A stretch of 64,000 nt of DNA from Ruminococcus sp. (lineage in GTDB: Bacteria; Bacillota; Clostridia; Oscillospirales; Ruminococcaceae). Within the stretch, counting starts at the first letter, position 1. Each line of letters begins with the position of its first letter. The stretch is from positions 5,654 to 69,653 of the forward strand of contig JAJQIB010000024.1 of NCBI GenBank assembly GCA_021199375.1, written 5' to 3'. The translations under genes were made by a program, and so were the position numbers. Under the pieces are notes generated by a model. That model searched no databases, was not told the DNA's origin, and saw only the letters and a list, made by a program, of their open reading frames with translations. Below, piece by piece: positions 46,150 to 57,082 of the stretch.

Positions 46150-46178
46150 AAAACTGACGCCGCATAAAATACGACGTC
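46150..46178. terminator. Terminator hairpin
   Basis: AAAACTGACGCCG-N9-CGACGTCAGTTTTT. Confidence 0.75.
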
Positions 46179-46183
46179 AGTTT

Positions 46184-47326
46184 TTAACCTCTATCAATTC
46201 TTTTTGTATATTCGTTTTCAAGCTCTCCTGTAGAAAGCTGCATAAGCCTTACCGCACGATTTTCAATTTCGACAATTCTTTTTGACCTATCACTTGACTG
46301 CTCAAGCCGCTTTAGTGACGTAAGCATAGGAATTTTCGGCTTTGCGGCACTCATAATCTCAGCTCCACGCTGATTGAATGCAAGCACCCTTAAATGAGGT
46401 AGCGGTACAATATCAGCCTTTGTAGCTCCAATAGTTAATTGAAGCGCACAACGGCGGATTCTTGCCATTGTGACATTTTTGCTCTTTATCTCTTCAAGAA
46501 GCCTACTGTATCCGTATGGCGGATTTTTTGCGACATTTAAAATTCTATCGGCAAGTGTCTCGTTCATCTCAGGAAGGCTCATTAGCGTATCGCGGTTTGC
46601 TGTTATCAAATTATAATACAAAATATTTTCGTAAGCCTTAGGATATAAGGGCAATATAGGCATTAAGCCATCGGGAACAAATTCCTCAATAGCTGACGCA
46701 TTTTCAAATGATTCTCTTAAATAAGCAGCACTTGCAAAGCAGCCGATAGGCTTGCCATTATGTGCTGCTCCGTTGCGCTTAATCGGAATAATATCAGCAT
46801 CAGGAGCGTATTTTTTCAATGCTGAAATATACATAACAGCAAGTGTACTGTTTGGTGAGGAAATTAAATCAGCAACTGCTTGACCATATCGCTCAGTAGC
46901 GGCCTTGCAGATCGCCGCAGGATAAGATAGCCCCTCAGCACAAAATGAGGTAACAAGCAAATCCTGTGAAAGCTTATCTATTGCGTCTGCAGCTTGTATT
47001 AACGCTTCTTTATCGTCATTTTCTGTGCCAAAGCAAATGGCATCAATGCCCAGCTCAGAGAGTGCGTAAACCGCACTGTCGGCAAAAACCTCAGCAGATG
47101 AGCAGGAATAGGGAGCCGGCAGCTCAACTACAAGATCTGCTCCACACTTAACGGCTGCCCTTGCACGCTCATGCTTTGAACAAATTGCCGGCTCACCACG
47201 CTGTACGGCAGCACCACTCATTATAACAGCAATATGTGAAGCTCCGTTCTCACGAGCCTTTTTTAGCAAATAAGCGTGACCATTATGAAAGGGATTAAAC
47301 TCAGCAACTATTCCGACTGTGGTCAT
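46184..47326 (-). CDS. tmcAL: tRNA(Met) cytidine acetate ligase (TmcAL/YlbM)
   Basis: MTTVGIVAEFNPFHNGHAYLLKKAR. Confidence 0.92.
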   Translation of the reverse strand: MTTVGIVAEFNPFHNGHAYLLKKARENGASHIAVIMSGAAVQRGEPAICSKHERARAAVKCGADLVVELPAPYSCSSAEVFADSAVYALSELGIDAICFGTENDDKEALIQAADAIDKLSQDLLVTSFCAEGLSYPAAICKAATERYGQAVADLISSPNSTLAVMYISALKKYAPDADIIPIKRNGAAHNGKPIGCFASAAYLRESFENASAIEEFVPDGLMPILPLYPKAYENILYYNLITANRDTLMSLPEMNETLADRILNVAKNPPYGYSRLLEEIKSKNVTMARIRRCALQLTIGATKADIVPLPHLRVLAFNQRGAEIMSAAKPKIPMLTSLKRLEQSSDRSKRIVEIENRAVRLMQLSTGELENEYTKRIDRG

Positions 47327-47565
47327 TTTTGTGCACCTCCCGCTTAAAAACGTCAAAAAACATGTCTTTATTTTGTGCAAAACATAAAAAATTGATTTAC
47401 TTTGAATTTTTTTAACATATACACTTGAAAAAAGTTGATTTAATTGATATAATGATATTATATGGGATTTTTTCTGCTTTGTCAAGAATAATCCGAAAAA
47501 TATTAGACTATAGGTTTGGATTTGGAGAAAACAAATTTTTCCCAAACCGAGAAAGGGTTTTTGTT

Positions 47566-48765
47566 ATGAAGATATTAGTTGTAAATGCAGGCTCGTCATC
47601 GCTTAAGTATCAGCTGCTCGACATGACCGATGAGTCGGTTATCGCAAAAGGAAACTGCGACAGAATCGGTATCGGCGGTCATATCTCGCACAAGACAGGC
47701 GATGGAAGAGCAATCGAAGCGGATTGCGATTTTCCGACACACACCGAAGCTTTTGAGAAGCTTGTTGAAGTGCTGACATCAGGTGATGGCAAGGTTATCG
47801 ACTCAATGAGCGAAATTTCTGCGGTAGGTCACAGAGCAGTTCACGGCGGTGAATACTTTAAGGAAACCTGCATTGCTACAGATGAGGTAATCAACAAAAT
47901 CGACGAGCTAAGAGAGCTTGCTCCGGTACATAACCATGCACATGTGCTTGCAATTCGTGCCTGCAAAAAGGTACTTCCCGAAGGAGTGCCCCAAGTTGCG
48001 GTTTTCGACACAGCCTTCCATTCTACCATGCCTCGCAAGGCTTATCTATATGGCTTGCCCTATGAGTGCTATGAAGAGCTGCATGTAAGAAAATATGGCT
48101 TCCACGGAACATCACACAGATTTGTTTCGGCTAAGCTTGCAAAGCTTATGGGCAAAGACATCAAAGACCTAAAGATTGTTTCATGTCACCTAGGAAATGG
48201 CTCATCTATAACCGCTGTTGACGGCGGAAAGAGCGTTGATACAACAATGGGCTTTACTCCTCTTGACGGACTGATCATGGGAACACGCTGCGGCTCTGTT
48301 GACCCATCGGCTATCGATTACGTTGAAAAGAAGAAGGGATTTACTCCTGACGAAATGACCGAATATATGAACAAGAAGTCTGGATTCTTAGGAATTTCAG
48401 GCGTATCCTCAGACAATCGTGACATTAGTGCAGCGGCAGCTGAAGGAAATGAGCGCTGCAAGATGGTAAACGAAATGTTCGCTTATGAAATCAAGAAATA
48501 CATCGGAAGCTATGCTGCAGCAATGGGTGGAATTGATGCCGTGCTGTTCACAGGAGGAATCGGCGAGAACGATGCTCCGACAAGAGCTAACGCTTGTGAG
48601 GGACTTGAATTCCTAGGAATAAAAATTGATCCCGAAAGAAACAAGGTTCGCGGCAAGGATGCTAAAATTTCGACTGACGACAGCAAGGTTGAGGTTTGGG
48701 TAGTTCCCACGAACGAAGAGCTGCTTATTGCAAGAGATACTCTTGAGATTGTTAAGAATATGTAA
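47566..48765 (+). CDS. ackA: Acetate kinase
   Basis: MKILVVNAGSSSLKYQLLDM; VAVFDTAFHSTMP; HLGNGSS. Confidence 0.98.
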   Translation: MKILVVNAGSSSLKYQLLDMTDESVIAKGNCDRIGIGGHISHKTGDGRAIEADCDFPTHTEAFEKLVEVLTSGDGKVIDSMSEISAVGHRAVHGGEYFKETCIATDEVINKIDELRELAPVHNHAHVLAIRACKKVLPEGVPQVAVFDTAFHSTMPRKAYLYGLPYECYEELHVRKYGFHGTSHRFVSAKLAKLMGKDIKDLKIVSCHLGNGSSITAVDGGKSVDTTMGFTPLDGLIMGTRCGSVDPSAIDYVEKKKGFTPDEMTEYMNKKSGFLGISGVSSDNRDISAAAAEGNERCKMVNEMFAYEIKKYIGSYAAAMGGIDAVLFTGGIGENDAPTRANACEGLEFLGIKIDPERNKVRGKDAKISTDDSKVEVWVVPTNEELLIARDTLEIVKNM

Positions 48766-48779
48766 TTTAGTCAAAAGCT

Positions 48780-48816
48780 ACTCGTGCCATCAGACAAATG
48801 ATGGTACGAGTTTTTG
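48780..48816 (+). terminator. Terminator of ackA
   Basis: CTCGTGCCATCA-GACAAA-TGATGGTACGAG-TTTTT. Confidence 0.85.
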
Positions 48817-48955
48817 GTATAAGAAAAAATAAAAAAGTAAACGCTTAGTACTTGAATTATTCTCAAAAATGTTGTATAATATACACTATAGCCTAGTATG
48901 GTGAAAAAACGCAAGGAATTAAGAACAAAGAAAAAAAGGAAAGGATAGAACGACT

Positions 48956-51268
48956 ATGATTATGTGCTCAAAATGCGGCAAGCGACCTGCCGTTGTGTTC
49001 GTTTCTCAAACAGGAGGAAATAAAGACAATGACAACAGTAATCCACTCGGAAAAGGATTATGCTTAGTTTGCGCAAAGGATGCAGGAATACCACAGTTTG
49101 ATGAGTATTTAAAACGAATGGGAATTAACGAATCGAACATTGAGGAGCTTTCTAACATATCTCCTGAGCTTGTTGATGACGGAGATTCGTTTGAATTTGG
49201 AGGAAGCGGAACATTGCCTGAGGTGTTCAGTGATATAATGAACAGTGTTGAAAAGGCATTTAACAATGGCGGCTCACAGCCTCCCGCAAATGTTCCCCAA
49301 AAGAAAAAGCAGAATGAGGCTAAAAAAACACATCCCGGTAAAAACGGAGAGGATAAGCTTAAATATCTTAACACCTACTGTACTAACCTTTCAGCCAGAG
49401 CTGAAAATGGCGAGCTTGATGCCGTCATCGGAAGAGAGCGTGAGATCGACCGCGTTATTCAGATTCTATCACGCAGACAAAAGAACAATCCCTGCCTTAT
49501 CGGTGAACCAGGTGTAGGTAAAACAGCTATCGCAGAGGGAATAGCTCAGCGCATATGCAGCGGCGATGTACCGTTCGATTTACAAAACAAGCGAATTTTT
49601 CTTCTTGACATGGCGGCTCTAGTTGCAGGCACACAGTTTAGAGGGCAATTCGAAAGCCGCTGTAAGGGACTCATAAACGAGGTCAAAAAGCAAGGCAATG
49701 TTATACTATTTATAGATGAGCTGCACTCGATTGTCGGAGCGGGAGATTCTGAGGGCAACATGAACGCATCAAACATACTCAAGCCTTCGCTTTCAAGAGG
49801 TGAGATTCAGGTTATCGGTGCAACTACATTTAAAGAGTACAGAAAATACATCGAAAAAGATGCTGCTCTCGAAAGAAGATTTCAGCCTGTTACGGTAAAT
49901 GAGCCTACTATTGAGGATACGGTTCAGATGCTGTCAGGTATAAAAAAATACTACGAGGCGCACCACAAGATCAAGGTTTCTGATGCCATCACACGTGAAT
50001 GCGCAATATTGTCCGAACGTTACATCACCGACAGATTTTTACCCGATAAGGCAATAGATCTTCTCGATGAAGCCTGTGCCTATGCCTCAATAAGAAATGA
50101 ATCTATTGAAGGCTGTAAGCGTGTTAGTGCCGAGTTTGACACTGAGAGTAAAAGGCTTGATGAAATGGAAAGCAACAGTGAAAATCCCGACTATGAGCTT
50201 ATCGGCGAACAGAAAATGAAGTGCCTGGAGCTTGAAAAAAGACTGACGACACTGCGTACAGAGGCGGAAAACGCACAGGTCACCGAATCGGATTTAGCTC
50301 ACGTAATAGAGGTATGGACCGGTATTCCTGCTAACAAGATCGAGGAAAGCGAGTACGCAAAAATTCGTGCTTTACCCGAGGCTTTATCTAAGCGAGTTAT
50401 CGGTCAGCAGCAGGCAATTGATGCAGTATGTGCAGCTGTAAGAAGAAGCAGAGTGCATCTGTCAAATAGAATCAGACCCGCGTCCTTTATCTTTGTCGGA
50501 CCTACAGGTGTGGGAAAAACAGAGCTTGTAAAGGTACTTGGTGAAACGCTTTTTGATGAAACCGAGCCGCTTATTCGAGTTGATATGTCTGAATACATGG
50601 AAAGGCACTCGGTAAGCAAGCTCATAGGAGCGCCTCCCGGATATGTAGGATTTGACGATGCGGGACAGCTTACCGAAAAAATCAGACGCAAGCCATATTC
50701 GGTAGTGCTGTTTGATGAAATCGAAAAGGCTCATCCCGATGTAATGAACATCATGCTTCAGATTTTAGATGAAGGAGAAATTCACGATTCACAGGGAAGA
50801 CTTGTATCGTTTAAAAACACAGTAATAGTAATGACCTCAAATGCAGGCTCGACTGACAAGGATACCGGTGTGGGATTTAACAAAACCGATGCCGAAATCA
50901 CAAAGGAGCGTGCAATGAAGGCACTCGGCGAATTTTTAAGACCTGAGTTTTTAGGAAGAATAGACGAGGTTGTAGTGTTTAATCCGCTAACTAAGGAGGA
51001 TTACGCTAAAATAGCAGGACTGATGCTTAACGAAACGGTTGAAGCTCTTGAGGAGCGTGCTATTAAGCTCAAGTACACGCAAGAGGCACTTAAGGTGATT
51101 GCCGAAAGGTCATATGGTCACAAGCTTGGCGGACGTGACATTCGACGTGTTATCCGAGAAGAAATTGAGGATAAGCTTGCTCAAATAATCATCGATGAGG
51201 GTGAGGGAGCAATAGGAGTCGCACTCATCGATGGCAAGGATGGAGAAATTGTCATAACAACACAATAA
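48956..51268 (+). CDS. Clp protease ATP-binding subunit (ClpC/ClpE-like, N-terminal CxxC motifs)
   Basis: MCSKCGKRPAVVF; two AAA+ modules GEPGVGKTAIAEG, FVGPTGVGKTELVK. Confidence 0.95.
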   Translation: MIMCSKCGKRPAVVFVSQTGGNKDNDNSNPLGKGLCLVCAKDAGIPQFDEYLKRMGINESNIEELSNISPELVDDGDSFEFGGSGTLPEVFSDIMNSVEKAFNNGGSQPPANVPQKKKQNEAKKTHPGKNGEDKLKYLNTYCTNLSARAENGELDAVIGREREIDRVIQILSRRQKNNPCLIGEPGVGKTAIAEGIAQRICSGDVPFDLQNKRIFLLDMAALVAGTQFRGQFESRCKGLINEVKKQGNVILFIDELHSIVGAGDSEGNMNASNILKPSLSRGEIQVIGATTFKEYRKYIEKDAALERRFQPVTVNEPTIEDTVQMLSGIKKYYEAHHKIKVSDAITRECAILSERYITDRFLPDKAIDLLDEACAYASIRNESIEGCKRVSAEFDTESKRLDEMESNSENPDYELIGEQKMKCLELEKRLTTLRTEAENAQVTESDLAHVIEVWTGIPANKIEESEYAKIRALPEALSKRVIGQQQAIDAVCAAVRRSRVHLSNRIRPASFIFVGPTGVGKTELVKVLGETLFDETEPLIRVDMSEYMERHSVSKLIGAPPGYVGFDDAGQLTEKIRRKPYSVVLFDEIEKAHPDVMNIMLQILDEGEIHDSQGRLVSFKNTVIVMTSNAGSTDKDTGVGFNKTDAEITKERAMKALGEFLRPEFLGRIDEVVVFNPLTKEDYAKIAGLMLNETVEALEERAIKLKYTQEALKVIAERSYGHKLGGRDIRRVIREEIEDKLAQIIIDEGEGAIGVALIDGKDGEIVITTQ

Positions 51269-51280
51269 TCGCAACGAGGC

Positions 51281-51320
51281 GAGGATGCAGCTTTTACGGC
51301 TGCATCCCCTCATTTTTATT
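51281..51320 (+). terminator. Terminator of clp gene
   Basis: GGATGCAGC...GCTGCATCC-CCTCATTTTTATTT. Confidence 0.75.
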
Positions 51321-51572
51321 TGTAGCAAATGTAAAATTTCAGTGAGAAATTAGGCAAGGCTCTGTTTGATTTTAACAAACATTTTGTGATTTAGGCATTT
51401 TTTATAAATTTACACCTTGACATTTGTATAAAATAGACATATAATTATATAGTGGATGAGAAAAACAATCATAGTTGTTAAAATCAATTCATGATTTGTT
51501 GATGAAAATATCGGCAAAACGTGGTATGATAGTACTGGCGACTTAATATGATAGGAAACAGGAGGAAAAATT

Positions 51573-53996
51573 ATGGCAAAAACAGTTTCAGCCCCGAAAA
51601 AATCTAAGACAATATCAAAAGAGGATTTGAAAAAGCAGTTTGTAGATGTGCTACACAACGATTTTCAAACCACTCCCGATGAGGCGAGCGACCAGCAGGT
51701 CTTTGAGGTACTAACTAAAATTGTAGTTGGTATACTTAAAGCAAAGCGCCGTCACTTTACAGTTAAAAACAGATCTGAGGGCAAGAAAAAGGTTTACTAT
51801 CTTTCGATGGAGTTCCTTATGGGACGCAGCCTTAAGACAAGCATCTATAACCTCGAAATGGTTAATGAAACAACAAGCATGCTTAAGGACTTCGGCATTT
51901 CAATAAACAGCATCTATGAAATGGAGCCCGATGCAGGACTCGGAAACGGTGGACTCGGAAGACTTGCTGCCTGCTACCTTGATGGTTTAGCAGCAGATGG
52001 CTACCACGCTACAGGATATTCAATTCTTTATGAGTACGGCATCTTTAAGCAAAAGCTAGAGGACGGCTGGCAAACAGAGCTTCCTGACAACTGGCTGCCT
52101 GGCGGCTCAGCACTTTTAGTTCCGGTTCCTACTGCAGCAATTGAGGTAAGATTTGACGGAAATCTCAGAGAATATTGGGACAATAGCTTCCATTGCATAG
52201 AGCATGAAAACTATACATCAGTAATGGCAGTTCCGTACGATATGTTTGTTTCGGGCTACGGCAGCGAAGCAGTATCTAAGCTAAGACTTTGGAAGGCAGA
52301 GGTTCCCTCGTTCGATATGGCAATGTTTAACAAAGGCGACTATTCAAAGGCTCTTGGCAGAAACATCATGTCACAGGCTATCACTAAGGTTCTTTATCCT
52401 AACGATAACCATGCAGAGGGCAAATCACTTCGTTTGCGTCAGCAGTACTTTATGGTAGCGGCATCAGTAGGCGATATCGTAAACACGCACATGAACGTAT
52501 ACGGCACGCTTGATAACCTTGCGGACAAGGTTGCAATTCACATTAACGACACGCACCCGACCCTTGCTATTCCTGAGCTAATGAGAATAATGCTCGATGA
52601 CTGCGGATACGATTGGGATACTGCTTGGGATATTACAACAAAAACCTTCGCATATACAAACCACACCGTAATGCCTGAAGCACTTGAAAAGTGGGACTGC
52701 AATCTGCTCAAGAGCGTTACACCGAGAATTTTCTCAATTATAGTTGAGATTAATGAAAGATACTGTAAGCAGCTATGGGATCTTTATCATGATGAGGCAA
52801 AGGTTACTCATATGTCGATAATCGAAAACAACATGGTTAAAATGGCAACGCTTTGCGTTCACGCTTCTCACCATGTAAACGGAGTTGCAAAGATTCACTC
52901 TGAAATTATCAAGAAGGAAACCTTTAAGGATGAGTACGAGTACACTCCTGAAAAGTTTACAAATGTAACTAACGGAATTGCATACAGAAGATGGCTTTAT
53001 CAGTCAAATGAGGGACTAACCTCACTTCTCACCGACTGCATCGGCGACGGATTCCTAAGAGATGCCTCTGAGCTCAGTAAATTCAAGGCATTTTCAGATG
53101 ACAAGGCTGTTTTAGAAAAACTACTTGCTGTCAAGAAGCAAAACAAGGAGCGTTTTGCAAAGTACGTAAAGAACGAATGTGGTGTTGTACTAAACACAAA
53201 TTCTATCTTTGATGTACAGGTTAAGCGTCTGCACGAATACAAGCGTCAGCAGCTTAATGCGCTTAACATTATTGCTGAGTACAATTATCTAAAGGCTAAC
53301 CCCGATGCACCATTTGTGCCTAAGACCTACATCTTTGCGGCAAAGGCAGCTCCGGGTTATTACATGGCTAAGCAGATCATCAAGCTTATCTGGAACATCT
53401 CCGAGGAGCTAAAGAAGGATAAAAAGCTAAACGAGAAGCTCAATGTAGTTTTCATGGAGGACTATTGCGTATCACTTTCTGAAATCCTAATGCCCGCAGC
53501 AGACATTTCCGAGCAGATTTCACTTGCCGGAACAGAAGCATCAGGAACGGGTAATATGAAGCTTATGATAAACGGAGCGGTAACGCTAGGTACACTTGAC
53601 GGAGCAAATGTTGAGATTCATGAGCAGGTAGGAGATGAAAACATCCTGCTGTTCGGTATGAATGTAGACGAGGTTGAGGCTGCAAAGCCTAATTACAAGC
53701 CTATGGATTTCTACAACTCAAACAGTGTCCTTAAGGGTGCAGTTGACCTGCTCACAAGCGGCATCAACGGCGAGCAGTTCTTCGAGATTTCAAATTCGCT
53801 CAAGAATGTAGACCCCTACATGGCATTTGCTGACTTTGCATCATATCAGGATGCGCAGAAGCGTGCAAGCGACAGCTATAGCGACAGCATGAAGTGGGCT
53901 AAGATGAGCCTTGCAAACATTGCCGGAGCAGGAATCTTCTCTGCTGACAGATCTGTTGAGGAGTATGCTAAGAACATCTGGAATTTGACAAAGTGA
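51573..53996 (+). CDS. glgP: Glycogen/starch phosphorylase
   Basis: EPDAGLGNGGLGRLAACYLDG; SLAGTEASGTGNMKLMINGA. Confidence 0.98.
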   Translation: MAKTVSAPKKSKTISKEDLKKQFVDVLHNDFQTTPDEASDQQVFEVLTKIVVGILKAKRRHFTVKNRSEGKKKVYYLSMEFLMGRSLKTSIYNLEMVNETTSMLKDFGISINSIYEMEPDAGLGNGGLGRLAACYLDGLAADGYHATGYSILYEYGIFKQKLEDGWQTELPDNWLPGGSALLVPVPTAAIEVRFDGNLREYWDNSFHCIEHENYTSVMAVPYDMFVSGYGSEAVSKLRLWKAEVPSFDMAMFNKGDYSKALGRNIMSQAITKVLYPNDNHAEGKSLRLRQQYFMVAASVGDIVNTHMNVYGTLDNLADKVAIHINDTHPTLAIPELMRIMLDDCGYDWDTAWDITTKTFAYTNHTVMPEALEKWDCNLLKSVTPRIFSIIVEINERYCKQLWDLYHDEAKVTHMSIIENNMVKMATLCVHASHHVNGVAKIHSEIIKKETFKDEYEYTPEKFTNVTNGIAYRRWLYQSNEGLTSLLTDCIGDGFLRDASELSKFKAFSDDKAVLEKLLAVKKQNKERFAKYVKNECGVVLNTNSIFDVQVKRLHEYKRQQLNALNIIAEYNYLKANPDAPFVPKTYIFAAKAAPGYYMAKQIIKLIWNISEELKKDKKLNEKLNVVFMEDYCVSLSEILMPAADISEQISLAGTEASGTGNMKLMINGAVTLGTLDGANVEIHEQVGDENILLFGMNVDEVEAAKPNYKPMDFYNSNSVLKGAVDLLTSGINGEQFFEISNSLKNVDPYMAFADFASYQDAQKRASDSYSDSMKWAKMSLANIAGAGIFSADRSVEEYAKNIWNLTK

Positions 53997-54016
53997 TAAT
54001 AAGCTGAAATTTAAGG

Positions 54017-54048
54017 CGGCACTCTCGATTGGGAGTGCCGTTTTTTAT
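54017..54048 (+). terminator. Terminator of glgP
   Basis: CGGCACTC...GGAGTGCCG-TTTTTT. Confidence 0.85.
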
Positions 54049-54110
54049 GCTCTTTTGATCTCGTATCCAATTTAAAGCTACTGTATTGCTATTTTTTTTG
54101 AAATTTCCTC

Positions 54111-54139
54111 TTGACAAACCTCAAAAAAAGAGATATAAT
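54111..54139 (+). promoter_or_regulatory. Promoter of riboswitch-ATPase transcript
   Basis: TTGACA-17 bp-TATAAT. Confidence 0.85.
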
Positions 54140-54145
54140 AAATTT

Positions 54146-54287
54146 GGTAAAAGAGAGTAGTCGGCGAAGATCATATGGATTTTCGTATATGTGGCGTCAA
54201 TACACGACGAAGGCGAACGCTGTGAGCGGGGATTTTTGTCCGCTGCATATGATTGCATATACTAAGGGCAATTGGCGAGACTTTTAT
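54146..54287 (+). promoter_or_regulatory. yybP-ykoY (Mn2+) riboswitch
   Basis: P1 TAAAAG/CTTTTA; AGAGAGTAG, CGTCAATACA and GCGAGACTTTT conserved-like blocks, upstream of cation P-type ATPase; terminator-like hairpin 54354-54396. Confidence 0.78.
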
Positions 54288-54413
54288 TAAAGAGAAGAAT
54301 TAAGGCGGTATGCACTTATTGAGTCGTTTGTTCGGCTTTTATAGGCGTATTTTTGCTCTTAATCATCCTTTAATAAGAGCCTCGCATTTTTATCGAAAGG
54401 AATTGAAATTAAC

Positions 54414-57011
54414 ATGGCAGAGCGTTACAGACAAACAGCTGATGAGCTTTACTACGAGCTAAAATCGTCAGCCAACGGACTTTCCGCCGAACAGGCAAAG
54501 AAAAACATTGAAAGGTACGGCAAAAATGAAATCACTCAAGCAAAAAAGAAAAGCACAGTGGCGATCTTCTTCTCACAGTTTGCGGATTTCTTAGTTATAA
54601 TACTTATTATTGCAGCACTGATTTCGGCTATCACAGGAGATATTGAGAGCTTTATTGTTATTATCGCAGTAATCACCATGAATGCAATCTTGGGTACGGT
54701 ACAGACAGTTAATGCCGAAAAAAGCCTTGATAATCTAAAGAAGCTAAACTCGCCAAGTGCTAAGGTGCTGCGTGATGGCGAAAAGATAGTAATCCCATCA
54801 GAGGAGGTCGCTGTAGGCGATATTGTTCTCATTGAAGCAGGCGACTCTATTCCTGCGGACGGCAGACTTATTGAATGTGCGTCAATTCAGACAAACGAAT
54901 CGGCGCTTACAGGAGAATCACTAAATATCGATAAGTCAACCGATATTATAAACGCCGAGGCTCCGCTTGCCGAGCGCAAAAACATGGTATACTCAGGAAG
55001 CTTTGTCACATACGGACGCGGAAGCTTTATTGTAACCGATGTTGGAATGAAAACCGAGGTTGGTAAGATCGCATCCCTCATACAAAGTGCCGAGGAACGC
55101 AGCACTCCACTGCAGGTCACGCTTGATAAGTTTGGAAAAACACTGTCCATTGCAATATTGATTATATGCGTACTGGTGTTCGGCTTATCTCTTATCCGTG
55201 CAGACGAAATCGTCTTTGATACGGTAATGGACTCGCTGATGTTTGCTATTGCCCTTGCAGTAGCCGCTATCCCTGAAGCATTGAGCTCTATTGTAACTAT
55301 AGTACTTTCCTTTGGTACTCAAAAGATGTCTAAAGAAAATGCCATAGTACGCAAGCTTCAAGCAGTTGAAGGATTAGGCTCAGTATCGGTAATCTGCTCG
55401 GATAAAACAGGCACACTTACTCAAAATAAAATGACAGTTAGACGTATTGTCTGCGACGGACACATAATAACTGAAGATCACGCCGATATGCAAAACGTAA
55501 ACGAAAAGCAGCTCATCATAGCCTCAGTGCTTTGCAATGATTCAAGCTGTAAGGATGGAGTAGATATAGGAGATCCCACCGAAACTGCGCTTATACACTT
55601 TGCACATAAGGTTGGACTATCGGACGAGGAGATAAGAAACAGCTATGAGCGTATAAGTGAAATCCCCTTCGACTCCGAGCGCAAGCTTATGTCTACACTA
55701 AATGTTATGAACGGCAAGCACGTAATGCTCACCAAGGGTGCGGCAGATGTTCTTATTAATCTTATGAAATGTTCCGAATCAACTAAAAACCAAATTCGTG
55801 AGCAGGTCGACAAGCTTTCAAAGCAGGGTCTAAGAATTCTCTGCTTCGCAGGTAAGGAATTTAATGGCGATGTTATTACTATCGATGACGAAAAGGACCT
55901 TGAATACATGGGACTTATCGCAATGATGGATCCGCCAAGAATTGAATCAGCACAAGCCGTTGCTGAATGCAAGAGCGCCGGAATCAAGCCTGTTATGATA
56001 ACCGGTGACCATATCGTCACCGCTTCAGCCATAGCTAAGGAAATTGGAATACTTGAAAGCTTTGATGAGGCAGTAGAGGGCAGCACACTAGATAATTACA
56101 CAGATGATGAGCTTATTGACTTTGTCAAAGATAAATCGGTATACGCCAGGGTTACTCCGGAACACAAAATACGTATTGTAAAAGCATGGCAATCAAGAAA
56201 CAACATCGTAGCGATGACCGGTGACGGCGTAAATGATGCTCCGGCACTCAAGCAAGCTGATGTCGGAGTTGCCATGGGCATAACAGGCACAGAGGTTTCA
56301 AAGGATGCAGCATCAATGGTGCTTGCTGATGATAACTTCGCAACAATAGTCAAAGCAGTCAAGAACGGTCGAAATATTTACGACAATATCAAAAAGTCTA
56401 TTCTTTTCCTATTATCAGGAAATCTCGCCGGAATTATTGCAGTTCTGTTTAACTCAATAGCAGGACTTCCGGCTCCGTTTGCTCCTATTCATCTGCTGTT
56501 TATAAACCTTCTCACCGACTCACTTCCCGCAATTGCATTAGGACTTGAGCCGCACAACGACAGCGTAATGAAGCGCAAGCCACGCCCTGCAAACGAATCA
56601 CTAATGACCCGTCCATTCCTTATAGGTGTAGGCTATAGCGGTCTTATAATCTCAATCGCAACGGTAGCGGCTTATTTGATAGGCTATCGCACATCAGAAT
56701 CGCTTGGAATGACAATGGCTTTTGCTACACTTTGTATGTCAAGACTATTCCACGGTTTTTCAGCAAAAGCCGACGAGCCTGTAATGTTTAAAAAGCAAAT
56801 GTTTAATAATCGCTTTGGTATCATGGCATTTTTAGTAGGAATGGTGCTTATCAACGCTGTGCTGCTAATAACTCCACTTCACAGCCTTTTTGAAATTTCA
56901 TCTGACCTAGGAGGCATACAAATAGGAATAATCTACGCACTAAGCTTCGGTTCAATGTGTGTCGTACAGCTTGTTAAGGCTGTTGCAACGCTTGTAAAAG
57001 GAAAAGGATAA
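54414..57011 (+). CDS. P-type cation-transporting ATPase (Ca2+/Mn2+-type)
   Basis: VICSDKTGTLTQNKMTV; AMTGDGVNDAPALKQADVGVAMG. Confidence 0.95.
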   Translation: MAERYRQTADELYYELKSSANGLSAEQAKKNIERYGKNEITQAKKKSTVAIFFSQFADFLVIILIIAALISAITGDIESFIVIIAVITMNAILGTVQTVNAEKSLDNLKKLNSPSAKVLRDGEKIVIPSEEVAVGDIVLIEAGDSIPADGRLIECASIQTNESALTGESLNIDKSTDIINAEAPLAERKNMVYSGSFVTYGRGSFIVTDVGMKTEVGKIASLIQSAEERSTPLQVTLDKFGKTLSIAILIICVLVFGLSLIRADEIVFDTVMDSLMFAIALAVAAIPEALSSIVTIVLSFGTQKMSKENAIVRKLQAVEGLGSVSVICSDKTGTLTQNKMTVRRIVCDGHIITEDHADMQNVNEKQLIIASVLCNDSSCKDGVDIGDPTETALIHFAHKVGLSDEEIRNSYERISEIPFDSERKLMSTLNVMNGKHVMLTKGAADVLINLMKCSESTKNQIREQVDKLSKQGLRILCFAGKEFNGDVITIDDEKDLEYMGLIAMMDPPRIESAQAVAECKSAGIKPVMITGDHIVTASAIAKEIGILESFDEAVEGSTLDNYTDDELIDFVKDKSVYARVTPEHKIRIVKAWQSRNNIVAMTGDGVNDAPALKQADVGVAMGITGTEVSKDAASMVLADDNFATIVKAVKNGRNIYDNIKKSILFLLSGNLAGIIAVLFNSIAGLPAPFAPIHLLFINLLTDSLPAIALGLEPHNDSVMKRKPRPANESLMTRPFLIGVGYSGLIISIATVAAYLIGYRTSESLGMTMAFATLCMSRLFHGFSAKADEPVMFKKQMFNNRFGIMAFLVGMVLINAVLLITPLHSLFEISSDLGGIQIGIIYALSFGSMCVVQLVKAVATLVKGKG

Positions 57012-57032
57012 AAATCAAGTACAATAACGCTA

Positions 57033-57065
57033 AAAGGAGCAGCTTCACACCAAAGCTGCTCCTTT
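57033..57065. terminator. Bidirectional terminator between ATPase and dnaJ
   Basis: AAAGGAGCAGCTT...AAGCTGCTCCTTT. Confidence 0.85.
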
Positions 57066-57082
57066 AATTTACTCAAATAACC

